Assembly: GCF_017742245.1 (NCBI RefSeq)
Contig: NZ_JAGHKO010000017.1
Coordinates: 124,001 to 188,000 of the forward strand
DNA length: 64,000 nucleotides
Origin: Niastella soli
Lineage (GTDB): Bacteria; Bacteroidota; Bacteroidia; Chitinophagales; Chitinophagaceae
Direction of reading: 5' to 3'
Shown here: positions 1-8,635 of the stretch, in pieces
How the letters are laid out: every line of letters starts with the position of its first letter
Position numbering within the stretch: position 1 is the stretch's first letter
The notes under the pieces: generated by a model
Databases searched by the model: none
Told to the model about the DNA's origin: nothing
The model's input: only the letters and a program-made list of their open reading frames with translations
Translations under genes and position numbers: made by a program

Positions 1-628
1 GCTTGTCAGCAAAACGATTTGCCAGGAAAGCATCCATTTGACTGATTATGTCATGATTAACTGTCTTGCGGGTAAGGAATTGCCGATTATAAAAACGGTT
101 ACTGTAATTAAGCAGCAATTCAATCTGCGAAACCAATACATCCTGGCTAAAAGCATCAATATTATTATCCAACTCGGCTGCAATATTTTCAAACAAGCCG
201 GTAATTATATTTTTCTCTTTTTCTGAAAGGAATAACGCCTCGCTTACCGAATAAGAGAAGAAACCATACTGATGCATATTCCTTCCCAACTGATAATTTC
301 GGATGAGGTCGGAATGAAAATAAAGCGTATAACCGTCGTAGCAGCTTTCCCCACCCGACGTTGTCAGCAGTTGATTGGGAGCTAAAAAAGCAAGGCCACC
401 TGCCTCAAAGTCATAATAGCCTTGTCCATATTTTACCTCGCCTTTAAAATCTTTTTTAAAAGAGACTTTATAAAAATCAATCAGCAATTTATGTTCACCC
501 TTTGGGCTGTTTCGATTTACATTGTTGTTCACCAACGCTATCAAAGGATGCTTGGGTTCAGGCATATTCATATCCCGCATTAACTCGGAGATACTTTTAT
601 AAATGACAGGCGGCGATATAGCTTTCAT
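1..628 (-). CDS. AraC-family transcriptional regulator, C-terminus beyond window
   Basis: The minus strand is open from an ATG at 628 to the window edge, giving about 209 residues of an N-terminal effector-binding domain that starts MKAISPPVIYKSI. It has the Bacteroidota AraC pattern: a cupin-like half with a conserved segment (HKLLIDFYKVSFKK) and a glycine- and proline-rich stretch (GLAFLAPNQ), then helices leading to the HTH. The two AraC-type helix-turn-helix motifs expected at the C-terminus lie outside the window, so the DNA-binding part is inferred from the family. It would act as a cytoplasmic transcription factor. It diverges from the small gene at 978, and the 350 bp between them is non-coding and could hold both promoters. 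Confidence 0.75.
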   Translation of the reverse strand, partial: MKAISPPVIYKSISELMRDMNMPEPKHPLIALVNNNVNRNSPKGEHKLLIDFYKVSFKKDFKGEVKYGQGYYDFEAGGLAFLAPNQLLTTSGGESCYDGYTLYFHSDLIRNYQLGRNMHQYGFFSYSVSEALFLSEKEKNIITGLFENIAAELDNNIDAFSQDVLVSQIELLLNYSNRFYNRQFLTRKTVNHDIISQMDAFLANRFADK

Positions 629-977
629 GACTTAGGCTAATTAATGTTAATACTGCGATAACCTTTCTGAGTACAAAGGTCAGTAAAGACAGCCATGAAA
701 AATTATCCGAATCTGTAAAAAGTGTAGCCAGAATGCCCGGCAGCTTGTTTAAAGTTGATCTGGGTCTAAAATGGTGTGCAGTACAGGAACGATTATGTCC
801 CAGAATTTGTGCAAGGTGCAAAACCGGACGTAAAAACCTTTACTTATATCTGCACCAGGCGCAATTTTTGCAAGGCATAAAAATATAAGGGGTAGTTGGA
901 AGAAAATATAGTCCATTATAAAGGGTAAACACAATTGGACCAACCACTGTTGAACAAAAAATTAAAAATATTTAATT

Positions 978-1196
978 ATGAGCCAGGCATTCGTAAAGGA
1001 GCATGATGAACAGTGGCTTCATGAAATTTCACCCACTGTTCCAGCCTTAATTAATTACCTCACGCGGGAAAACAATGGGATACGAGTGTATGAAGTAAAA
1101 AGTGAAAAACCTGCGGAAGGGAAAACACTACATCACATGAGCAATGGCCTGGTGTATTTTGTGAACGACCAATCGCAATGGGAAATAAAGTGGTGA
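978..1196 (+). CDS. small conserved hypothetical protein (72 aa)
   Basis: This is a soluble 72-residue protein with no signal peptide, beginning MSQAFVKEHDEQWLHEI. It resembles small Bacteroidota proteins that share the MSQAFVKE start and a middle segment around TRENNGIRVYE followed by a MSNGL motif. No biochemical function is known to me. The start is preceded by an A/T-rich stretch (TTAAAAATATTTAATT), typical for translation initiation in this phylum. It stands alone, divergent from the AraC gene. Codon use looks normal and the match to the remembered family covers the full length, so I regard it as real. Confidence 0.6.
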   Translation: MSQAFVKEHDEQWLHEISPTVPALINYLTRENNGIRVYEVKSEKPAEGKTLHHMSNGLVYFVNDQSQWEIKW

Positions 1197-1299
1197 ACCG
1201 ATGAGTACGGAAATAGAAGGATATACTTAGGCTACTTTGAGCATGCTTCATTTATAATCACTCAATTTCCTGCTTACCCCTAAAGTTAGTTGGCGCTCG

Positions 1300-1614
1300 T
1301 CAGACTTTGAATTCTCTCTTGTGGATATTGATCCCGCTTTGTTGAAACTGGCTCACCACCGAGTGGATCTTTTCATCTCTGCTTGATAATGGGAGATAAA
1401 CATCCTTAAGGGACAGATTGGAAATATCCAGCCGCTTCATCATTGTAATGGCAGACGCCATCTCAATTTTAGTAAAAGTATATCCCGCAATACCAAGGGA
1501 CAATTGGGGCTTTTTCTGCGCTGCTGATGCAGCCATGCCTGCCAAAGGGACCTGCATGGCAGCAGTTGCAAGCCCCAGCGAGGTCAGTTGAATAAAGTTT
1601 CTCCTTGATGACAT
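1300..1614 (-). pseudogene. truncated sugar-phosphate isomerase/epimerase-like protein
   Basis: The 104-residue product starts with a twin-arginine-like signal (SSRRNFIQLTSLGLATAAM) and continues into the first strands of an AP-endonuclease-2/xylose-isomerase-like TIM barrel (GIAGYTF, MMKRLDISNLSLKDVYLPL). The family is usually about 280-300 residues. Here the frame ends after about 60 residues of barrel, with no further homologous sequence before the neighbouring gene on either side. The metal-binding residues of the barrel are therefore absent and the product is probably non-functional. It lies 23 bp downstream of the Gfo/Idh gene on the same strand, a pairing common in Bacteroidota sugar-oxidation clusters. 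I interpret it as a deletion remnant. Confidence 0.65.
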
Positions 1615-1637
1615 ATAGGTAATTTTGGATTTACTTC

Positions 1638-2987
1638 CTATACCTTCGGCTCCCAGCCAGGTTCATACTCGCGCCCCCATAATTTCATCGCATCTTTATC
1701 CTGCAGAATATGACCATTTTGCTGGTCGATATGCAGAGTATGCCCCACCCGCTGTGCAATATTGCCTAACTGCACCCACAACGTGCTTTTAAATCCCTTA
1801 GTAACATCTGCATTGACAGGAGTGCTCTGCCTGATGGCGTTTAAAAAATTGTCAATATGTACTGCGTCGAGCCCTTCATTTGGACTGGCGGTATTACGGC
1901 CATCAACAACTGCATTTGATTTTATTTCTTTCAGCACATTTCCTTTTTCATCAAAGATAGTGTAACCATCATGACCCGTGAGCATCCCCCCTTTGGTACC
2001 ATAAAACAACACCCCACGGTCGGTATCCTGTACCTTGTAAGGACTGCAGCTTCTTCCCTCCCATAAAACAGTTGCCTCCTTACATTGATAAGTAATGAGC
2101 TGCGTATCGGGCGTTTGCCAATCATCGGTAAAGAAATAGCGGCCACCGGTAGAGTTCACCGATAACGGAAAATCAAGTCCCAGCCCCCAACGTGCCACAT
2201 CAATTTCATGCGTACCATTATTTAAAGCTTCTCCTGTGCCCCAATGCCAGAACCAATGCCAATTGTAATGGATCAGGTTGTCCTGGTATGGTTTGCGGGG
2301 AGCAGGGCCCTGCCAAAGGTCGTAATCCAGTCCGGGCATTACCGCCGTTTGTTTACCTATACCAATGGATTTCCTGTTATTGGTATACCAGCATTTGACC
2401 ATATAGATCTTCCCAATAGCGCCTGCGTGCAACTGCTCAATACCTTCAGAAAGCAATTTCCAGGACCTTCTTTGGGTGCCCACCTGAAAGATCCGTTTAT
2501 ACTTAGCAGCTGCAGCAACAGCGAGTTCGCCTTCACGGGGATTGTGCGAAAGTGGTTTTTCACAATACACGTGTTTACCTGCAGCGCAGCTTAAAATGGA
2601 GGCAGGCGCATGCCAGTGGTCGGGCGTGGCAATGTAAACAGCATCTACTTTTTTGTCGAGGAGCATCTTGCGAAAATCATTCTCGCCCTTGGGCGCCTGC
2701 TTCCCTGCTTTTACAACCGCATCGATTCCTTTCTGACAGGCCTTTTCTTCCACATCGCACATGTACAACACATCGGTAAGCGGCTGTTTGGCAAAGATAG
2801 CGGCCATACCTGCGCCACGACCATTGCAGCCAATCACGGCCATGTGAACTGTGTCGTTAGCACCGATAATTCTGCGATAACTTTTGGCTGTAAAGCTGCT
2901 GGAAATACTCCCTGCTGTCAGCGCTGCCGCAGTGCCTGCCATATTTTTTATAAACTTTCTACGGGATGATTTCATCTCTTTACGCAT
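1638..2987 (-). CDS. Gfo/Idh/MocA-family oxidoreductase with Tat signal
   Basis: The predicted product is a 449-residue NAD(P)-dependent dehydrogenase of the Gfo/Idh/MocA family. An N-terminal twin-arginine signal (SSRRKFIKNMAG, roughly residues 7-18) precedes a Rossmann domain (HMAVIGCNGRGAGM) and the family's EKP motif (YCEKPLSHN), in which the lysine helps catalysis. The C-terminal half is the alpha/beta substrate domain with a conserved WHWFWHWGTGE stretch. Such exported members act on sugars or glycosidic substrates in the periplasm; the substrate cannot be read from sequence. Two starts are possible, 2987 (MRKEMKSS) or 2975 (MKSSRR). It is followed on the same strand by the isomerase remnant. 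Confidence 0.85.
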   Translation of the reverse strand: MRKEMKSSRRKFIKNMAGTAAALTAGSISSSFTAKSYRRIIGANDTVHMAVIGCNGRGAGMAAIFAKQPLTDVLYMCDVEEKACQKGIDAVVKAGKQAPKGENDFRKMLLDKKVDAVYIATPDHWHAPASILSCAAGKHVYCEKPLSHNPREGELAVAAAAKYKRIFQVGTQRRSWKLLSEGIEQLHAGAIGKIYMVKCWYTNNRKSIGIGKQTAVMPGLDYDLWQGPAPRKPYQDNLIHYNWHWFWHWGTGEALNNGTHEIDVARWGLGLDFPLSVNSTGGRYFFTDDWQTPDTQLITYQCKEATVLWEGRSCSPYKVQDTDRGVLFYGTKGGMLTGHDGYTIFDEKGNVLKEIKSNAVVDGRNTASPNEGLDAVHIDNFLNAIRQSTPVNADVTKGFKSTLWVQLGNIAQRVGHTLHIDQQNGHILQDKDAMKLWGREYEPGWEPKV

Positions 2988-3260
2988 TGTAGTTCTTTAT
3001 TTTTATGTTTCTGAAATGCCCCGGCACAATGGCCAGTTCTATCCTGCGCTTCTTTTCAATAGCGGGGAGCAGTTGGTCATCATTCGCAAGGCCAGCTACA
3101 ATATAATCTTTTAGCAGATCGGCCGGTCTGACAATAACAGAAGTACAAGGAAGGGCTTCTATAACATTTTACTCTAAAAACGGACGCTATCGATCCCGTT
3201 ACACGATGAAGAACTCTTCACAGAGCATTAACTTTCAAGATGAAAGAACAATTATAACCA

Positions 3261-3331
3261 TCCTAAAACGCAAAAACCCGCTACAACAGCGGGTTTTACA
3301 ATTTCGTGGAGGTGACCGCAGTTCTATCGAA
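3261..3331 (+). repeat. terminator hairpin plus degenerate tmRNA/tRNA-3'-end-like tail, copy 1
   Basis: A perfect 10-bp hairpin (AAAACCCGCT at 3273-3282, AGCGGGTTTT at 3288-3297) is followed by TTCGTGGAGG and a decayed tail. The left flank and hairpin are almost identical to the copy at 23710. It sits inside the gene-poor stretch 2988-3938, in which I see no other convincing feature; one 84-codon frame there is not gene-like. Confidence 0.6.
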
Positions 3332-3938
3332 TCACTTAACGATCTCCTTAATTTTATAAAATTGATAAAAACTGCTTAAAATCAATACTTTAAGTTATCT
3401 ATTCTGTAAAATGTTTCAAATTCGCATATCATCATCCTGTAATATCAAGTGCTTTTGTTGCTTAGGAAGCACTCCCGCGATTATGCGATCTTTGATTTTG
3501 AGGTTCCGAGCAGATTCATCGGATCCGTAAAATTAATTGAAAATCGGTGCCGCATTTTTTAGTCGAGTGATGGTCGATCAAAATGGCTAAATTCTCCTTA
3601 ATCTTACTTCATTTAACATAGAATAACTCGTCTTTTTCAAATTTAGCAGATTTATTGAATGTGCCCTTTTAAGTTGCATCCTCCAACAACGGACTTTGAT
3701 CATTGAAGGTGCCTTTTTTACAATTTGAGGTTGGTCTTTAAAAAATCTTCTTCTGTTGCTGCTTTGGTATCCCGCCGGATTTGTGCGCGAGGTTAACAAG
3801 CCTCGCAATCCGCTCGCTTGAATGGCAGCTATCTTCGACAAGCCATTATCTTTCCGATACAGAAAGGGAAAGGGATTGAAATATCAATATGAAACTTTAA
3901 GAAAGGGACAAAATTGAAATATTCGGGGGTAAGACTAT

Positions 3939-5531
3939 TCACATATGAATCTTCAGAATGCCGAGCCTTTTCATTTTAGAAGCCAATGTGGTGGAAGGAA
4001 TTTTCAATAATTCAGCAGCACCGCCAGGACCATGTACTTTTCCGTTGGTTTTCTTCAAAACAAATAAAATATAATCACGCTCTACTTCGTCAAGAGTTTG
4101 CACCTCTTTAAACTGACGTTTATTGATACTTTTCACCTCTGTTATTGGTAAATTCACTTCTTTTATAGTATTTCCATTAGTCAGCAAAACCGCTCTTTCA
4201 ATTAAGTGCTCCAGTTGTCTTACATTTCCCGGCCAGTCGTATGCCATCATTTGATCTAAAGCTTTTTGCGAAATGTTGATGACCTTTTTACGGCATTTGG
4301 CAGAAAACTCTTTCATAAAATGAGCGACAAAAAGGGGAATGTCTTCTTTGCGCTCCCTCAAAGGCGGAAGATTTATTGGAAATACATTTAATCTGTAGAA
4401 CAGGTCCATTCTGAATCTTCCGGTATCTATTTCATTTTGAAGATTACGGTTGGTAGCTGCTATAATACGGACATTAATTTTAATGAGGGTATTACCACCT
4501 ACCCGTTCGATCTCCTTTTCCTGAATGGCTCTCAATAATTTTGCCTGAAGTTCCAATGGCAATTCGCTGATCTCATCGAGCATTAAAGTACTGTTATGCG
4601 CCAGTTCAAATTTCCCGATACGCTTTTCTGTAGCCCCGGTAAAGCTTCCTTTTTCGTGCCCGAATAACTCACTTTCGATAAGTGAGGAAGGAAGGGTTGC
4701 GCAATTCACTTTTATCATCTGCTTTCCTTTGCATAAAGACCCTTCATGAATTGCTCGGGCAACCAACTCTTTCCCCGTGCCTGTTTCTCCGTATAGCAAT
4801 ACGGTACTATCTGAAGCAGCAACATGAGCGATCAATTCAAATACATTATTCCAGGATTCACTGGAGCCGATAATGAATGAGTGTGCAGAAATATTTTGAA
4901 TTTGCTGATGTAAAAGCACATTCTCCTGCTCTAATGTGGCTTTATATTTTTCAATTTCGGCTAACTGGCTTTCTATTTTTTCATATGCCCGGATATGTGA
5001 AATTGCAATAGCGATCTGAGAACAAATAACTTCAGTAAAATTCAACTGTGTTTTTGTAAACGCGTTTTTTTGTTTAGAATGTATCCATACCCCACCAACA
5101 GTTTCATCGTCGAGGCGAATAGGAAAGGCAACCATTTCCCTGATGCCATTTTTATAAAAAAAATCAACATAGCCGGGAACTTTTTCCCTTTGCATAAGTT
5201 CATCCAGATCATAGGTTACCGGTACCGAAGATGCCAGTAATACATCATAAACACCATCATCTACTACATATTTCTCGGCCGCTCTTTTTGGCAAGTCAGG
5301 GTGCTTCATCATTTCTTCGGGTAAAGTATACAGATAGGCGCCATGATTGATCTTGTTCGGATGAAGCAGTGAAACGGTAACAGCGTTGTACTGGAAAACG
5401 GAGCCCAGTTTATTTTTGATCAGGTCTAAAATAGCTTCTTTGCTACGGCTCGAAGTAATATCCCTGCTTAACGAAAGAAGCATATCTTTTTCCTTCGAAG
5501 AAAAGTGATCATAATTATTTTCCCCCCTCAT
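3939..5531 (-). CDS. GAF-domain sigma-54-dependent transcriptional activator
   Basis: The 530-residue protein is an enhancer-binding regulator. Residues about 20-185 form a GAF sensor domain. The central AAA+ domain has Walker A GETGTGKE, the sigma-54 contact loop as GSFTGA (a tolerated variant of GAFTGA), Walker B LMLDEI and an arginine-rich sensor region. The C-terminus carries a Fis-type HTH (GGAAELLKIPSTTLASKMKRL). There is no receiver domain, so activity is probably controlled by a ligand of the GAF domain. It is transcribed away from the AraC gene at 5700, and the 168-bp spacer contains a 14-bp palindrome. Start ATG at 5531. Confidence 0.9.
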   Translation of the reverse strand: MRGENNYDHFSSKEKDMLLSLSRDITSSRSKEAILDLIKNKLGSVFQYNAVTVSLLHPNKINHGAYLYTLPEEMMKHPDLPKRAAEKYVVDDGVYDVLLASSVPVTYDLDELMQREKVPGYVDFFYKNGIREMVAFPIRLDDETVGGVWIHSKQKNAFTKTQLNFTEVICSQIAIAISHIRAYEKIESQLAEIEKYKATLEQENVLLHQQIQNISAHSFIIGSSESWNNVFELIAHVAASDSTVLLYGETGTGKELVARAIHEGSLCKGKQMIKVNCATLPSSLIESELFGHEKGSFTGATEKRIGKFELAHNSTLMLDEISELPLELQAKLLRAIQEKEIERVGGNTLIKINVRIIAATNRNLQNEIDTGRFRMDLFYRLNVFPINLPPLRERKEDIPLFVAHFMKEFSAKCRKKVINISQKALDQMMAYDWPGNVRQLEHLIERAVLLTNGNTIKEVNLPITEVKSINKRQFKEVQTLDEVERDYILFVLKKTNGKVHGPGGAAELLKIPSTTLASKMKRLGILKIHM

Positions 5532-5595
5532 TATAAACTAATTGAATAAATTAAAAATCATATTCAGGCCTCAGCAAAGATACGGCCCGTTAAAC

Positions 5596-5609
5596 TACGA
5601 AATATCGTA
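5596..5609. promoter_or_regulatory. palindromic operator candidate, TACGAAATATCGTA
   Basis: This near-perfect palindrome ends 91 bp upstream of the AraC start at 5700. An equivalent site (ACGATATATCGT) lies 91 bp upstream of the start of the paralogous AraC gene at 7417. It probably binds one or both regulators; the binding is inferred from position and symmetry only. Confidence 0.45.
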
Positions 5610-5699
5610 ATGCCGGGAAAATAAGGCTTTCTAACAAACTGGTTGTCAACATATTTTTTTAGGCATGGCATTAGCATACTTATATACAAACCAGCAGCT

Positions 5700-6557
5700 A
5701 TGAAGTATGAACAACCCCAACCCGGCTTAAAATGGTTAACAATACAATCATTGGAACAGTGCAGAGAAAATGTAACAATCGACAGCGGGAGTTTTGACCC
5801 CCTTTTTTTTCTTTTCTTTTTCAGGTCGGGCTTTGCTACCCTGCTATTACCTGACAATGCTGTTTCACCAGCCCCGGAAAGTTTATTCTGGCTGGAGCCA
5901 CAAACTAAGTTTACAATCGAAAATGCAGAAAAAAATTCCGGCTATTACCTCATGCTTCACAAACCTCTACAGGAGGCCATAGCATATGATCCGGCACTGA
6001 TCTACCACCCGCATTTCAGGGATTTGTTTTTACCGAAGCAGCTTATACAAGTGAAACTTAGCCAGCAGCTGCGAATAAACAGCCTGTTAAACAGCATTTA
6101 TGAAGAAGAAACACACGGGCATCTTTTTAAAGAGGAGATCTTGCAGGGATATTTTAAAATTTTATTACTCACTATTTTAAAGCAATTAGAGGAAAACAGT
6201 ATTTTGGAAGAACACGATAACAAGCTTGCTAAAAAGTTCCAACAGTTGCTGGAAAAAAGCTTCCGCTCAAAAAAATTTGTTGCTGAGTATGCGGAAGCTT
6301 TAATGGTAGGGCCCACTTATTTAAATACGGTCGTTAAAAAAGCTACAGGTCATTCCGCTTCATACCATATTAAACAACGAATTGTGCTCGAAGCAAAACG
6401 AAAAGCTGTCTATACCAATATGTGCATGAAGGAAATTGCGTTCGACCTGGGCTTTACCGATCTAACCCATTTCAGCAAATATTTTAAAGCAGCCACCGGC
6501 ATTAATTTTTCTGCATTCATACAAAAAACGTACGGTCATGCCTTAGCTGTTGAGTAA
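5700..6557 (+). CDS. AraC-family transcriptional regulator (paralogue of 6536-7417)
   Basis: From the ATG at 5700 the product is 285 residues, a variable N-terminal effector domain plus two C-terminal AraC helix-turn-helix motifs (GPTYLNTVVKKATG and MKEIAFDLGFTDLTHFSKYF). A TTG at 5643 would add 19 residues but looks less natural. The C-terminal third is clearly homologous to the neighbouring AraC protein encoded on the other strand; the pair are convergent and their ends overlap by 22 bp. A pyrimidine tract at 5798-5821 (C5, T8, then T-rich) lies inside the coding sequence and encodes a phenylalanine-rich patch, an unusual place for a possible slippage tract. Confidence 0.85.
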   Translation: MKYEQPQPGLKWLTIQSLEQCRENVTIDSGSFDPLFFLFFFRSGFATLLLPDNAVSPAPESLFWLEPQTKFTIENAEKNSGYYLMLHKPLQEAIAYDPALIYHPHFRDLFLPKQLIQVKLSQQLRINSLLNSIYEEETHGHLFKEEILQGYFKILLLTILKQLEENSILEEHDNKLAKKFQQLLEKSFRSKKFVAEYAEALMVGPTYLNTVVKKATGHSASYHIKQRIVLEAKRKAVYTNMCMKEIAFDLGFTDLTHFSKYFKAATGINFSAFIQKTYGHALAVE

Positions 6558-7417
6558 TTCAAAAACTTCGACTTATATTCTGTAAAATTCATCCCTGTAA
6601 TTTTTTTGAAATACTTGCTGAAATGAGCCGGATCAATAAACCCAAGACTATATGCTATTTCCTTCATGCTTGATGTTGTATAAATAGCTTTTCGCTGAAT
6701 TTCTTTCAGCACCCTTTGTCTGATATGATGCCCTGCTGTAGATCCGGTAATTTGTTTTGTAATGTCATTTAGATAATTTGGCGTAACAGACAATTGAATG
6801 GCATAATCGGATACCATTTTTTTCTCCACGAACTGCTCGTCTACCAGTTGCAGAAAACGCTGCACAAGATGACTGGGTTTTACTGCTGTTTCTGAATTAC
6901 TTTTACATTCAAACTCACGGAACAGATACAGCAGAAAGATCTTAAAATATCTTCGCAAAAGATCTTCCCCGTAAATTGTCGTTTTCTGATTTTCATTGTT
7001 CATTTTGCCAATGATATCTTTTACAATATTATTCGTTCCATTTGAAAGAAGTGTAGTACTGTCAAATACATGAAAATGCCGCGCATGATAAAATAAACTA
7101 AATTCAGTTTCTCCGGAATACAAAAACTCCAGCGAAAAAGACAGGGAGTAGCCTTGTATGGCATCTTCCTCAACCAGGTGGTGAACCTGGCCGGGTTTAA
7201 CAAAGCAAATAGTTCCTTCCGCAACAGTTACACAACTGGTGTCTATATAAAACATCCCTTTGCCTTTTTCAATCCACAGAAACTGGAAGTGCGGATGACT
7301 GTGAGGTGAATATTGGCTTTCAGCGTTTGCTTCATACGATGGAAAAGAACAAATAGAAAAAGAAGAAATTTTATTGGTCGGTATATTGTTTTGGGCAGGT
7401 TGACAGGTTGCACGCAT
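6536..7417 (-). CDS. AraC-family transcriptional regulator with cupin-like N-terminus
   Basis: The 293-residue product has an N-terminal cupin-type sensing domain (SPHSHPHFQFLWIEKG, then GTICFVKPGQVHHL, residues about 35-85) and a C-terminal AraC/XylS DNA-binding domain with two HTH motifs (VTPNYLNDITKQITG and MKEIAYSLGFIDPAHFSKYF). Start is the ATG at 7417. It is a paralogue of the regulator at 5700 and its last codons overlap that gene in antisense. A 12-bp palindrome lies 91 bp upstream of the start, matching the placement at the paralogue. The downstream target is unknown; the neighbouring hydrolase/catalase operon is one possibility. Confidence 0.87.
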   Translation of the reverse strand: MRATCQPAQNNIPTNKISSFSICSFPSYEANAESQYSPHSHPHFQFLWIEKGKGMFYIDTSCVTVAEGTICFVKPGQVHHLVEEDAIQGYSLSFSLEFLYSGETEFSLFYHARHFHVFDSTTLLSNGTNNIVKDIIGKMNNENQKTTIYGEDLLRRYFKIFLLYLFREFECKSNSETAVKPSHLVQRFLQLVDEQFVEKKMVSDYAIQLSVTPNYLNDITKQITGSTAGHHIRQRVLKEIQRKAIYTTSSMKEIAYSLGFIDPAHFSKYFKKITGMNFTEYKSKFLNYSTAKA

Positions 7418-7507
7418 GGTTGTTTTTTTCTTTATATACTCTAATTATATGCCCAAAATAAAATGCTGATTTTCAGCTCAATTTACATTAACCCGCTTTT
7501 CTCAATA

Positions 7508-7519
7508 ACGATATATCGT
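7508..7519. promoter_or_regulatory. palindromic operator candidate, ACGATATATCGT
   Basis: This perfect 12-bp palindrome is 91 bp upstream of the AraC start at 7417, the same spacing as the related palindrome at 5596 relative to its AraC gene. Confidence 0.45.
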
Positions 7520-7542
7520 AATTTAACGACAGGCATCAAAAT

Positions 7543-7567
7543 GCGCCCGGACATGTAATCCGGGCGC
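7543..7567 (-). terminator. hairpin terminator after the hydrolase gene
   Basis: GCGCCCGGA (7543-7551) pairs perfectly with TCCGGGCGC (7559-7567), just beyond the stop of the hydrolase gene ending at 7576. A short T-rich run follows on the minus strand. Confidence 0.6.
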
Positions 7568-7575
7568 TAAAGAAT

Positions 7576-8610
7576 TTATTGGGCAAAAAAGCTGAGCAAC
7601 GCCGCGCCGGTTTGCTCAGTATTTTCCTGTACCACCCAATGACCGCTGTTTTTAATGATCACACCTTTTACATTTTGTGCTACTAACTTTATATGATCCG
7701 GCATATAGTTACCCGCAAATTCTCCGCCCATAGCCAATACCGGTATAGTCAATTTGTGTTTTGCAAAAGCCAGGTTGTCTTTTACATCCTGGGAAAAAGC
7801 ACCAAACCAATTAAAACTGCCGGTGGTGGCGCCATTTACCGAATAAGCCCTGATGAATTCATCTGTTTCTTCTTTCGTAAATGCATTCTGTACATGCCCT
7901 ACCTGCGGCCAGAAGTTAGTTAGAAAAAGGTTTTCTTTTCCCTTCACCAGTTCACCGGACGCGGGCCAGGCAAAAAAGCCAAACCACCAGGCAAAAGCAT
8001 GCACGTTACTCCAAACAGGTTCAATACCGGGCACCAGTGCGTCCATCAGGGCCAGTTTCTTCACTTCATTCTGGTACTGAACTGCATAGGCATAGGCAAC
8101 CATTAAACCTATATCATGTCCGGCCAGGTTTATTTTTTGATAGCCCAGTTTATTTACTAAGTCATGTATATGTGCAGCCATCGTTTTTTTGTCGTAGCCC
8201 TTTTCCGGCTTATCAGATTCTCCTACACCGGGAAGGTCTGGCGCAATAACAGTAAAGTGCTTTGACAGTTCAGGAAGTAACCGGTTCCACATAAACCAGT
8301 TTTGTCCAAAGCCATGCAATAACAACAGTGGTTCGCCGGTTCCACCAATAACGTAATGAATATTTATACCATTGACATTTGTTGTTTGGTGACGAAAGTT
8401 GGAAGGTGGATTGGCTGGCCTGGGCAAAGATCCTTCGGCTGTCTTATTTGTATCTGTCTTTATAATATTGCTATCGCTGTTTGTTGTAGCCATCTTTCTA
8501 TTGTCATTGGAACATGAAAAAGCAAGTAACATAACGGCAGTTAAACTATAAAGCAGCCGTATTGACCTGCAAAACGCAGGAATACTGATGGTAAAATGGG
8601 TGCTGTTCAT
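7576..8610 (-). CDS. alpha/beta hydrolase lipoprotein, epoxide hydrolase/haloalkane dehalogenase type
   Basis: The 344-residue protein begins with a lipoprotein signal ending in a lipobox (LLAFSC), so it is probably anchored in an envelope membrane. The hydrolase fold shows the oxyanion segment HGFGQNWFMW and the nucleophile elbow GHDIG. The nucleophile is thus Asp rather than Ser, as in epoxide hydrolases and haloalkane/haloacetate dehalogenases. A C-terminal NSGHWVVQE supplies the catalytic His. The true substrate is unknown. It follows the catalase-like gene by 25 bp on the same strand, so the two are likely co-transcribed and may serve oxidative or xenobiotic stress. Confidence 0.83.
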   Translation of the reverse strand: MNSTHFTISIPAFCRSIRLLYSLTAVMLLAFSCSNDNRKMATTNSDSNIIKTDTNKTAEGSLPRPANPPSNFRHQTTNVNGINIHYVIGGTGEPLLLLHGFGQNWFMWNRLLPELSKHFTVIAPDLPGVGESDKPEKGYDKKTMAAHIHDLVNKLGYQKINLAGHDIGLMVAYAYAVQYQNEVKKLALMDALVPGIEPVWSNVHAFAWWFGFFAWPASGELVKGKENLFLTNFWPQVGHVQNAFTKEETDEFIRAYSVNGATTGSFNWFGAFSQDVKDNLAFAKHKLTIPVLAMGGEFAGNYMPDHIKLVAQNVKGVIIKNSGHWVVQENTEQTGAALLSFFAQ

Positions 8611-8635
8611 ATGTTGAAATTGTTTATGGATGTTG

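Noticed and set aside
3587-3841. 84-codon minus-strand frame in the spacer 2988-3938
   Set aside because: Composition is not protein-like, there is no recognisable motif, and no neighbours support it.
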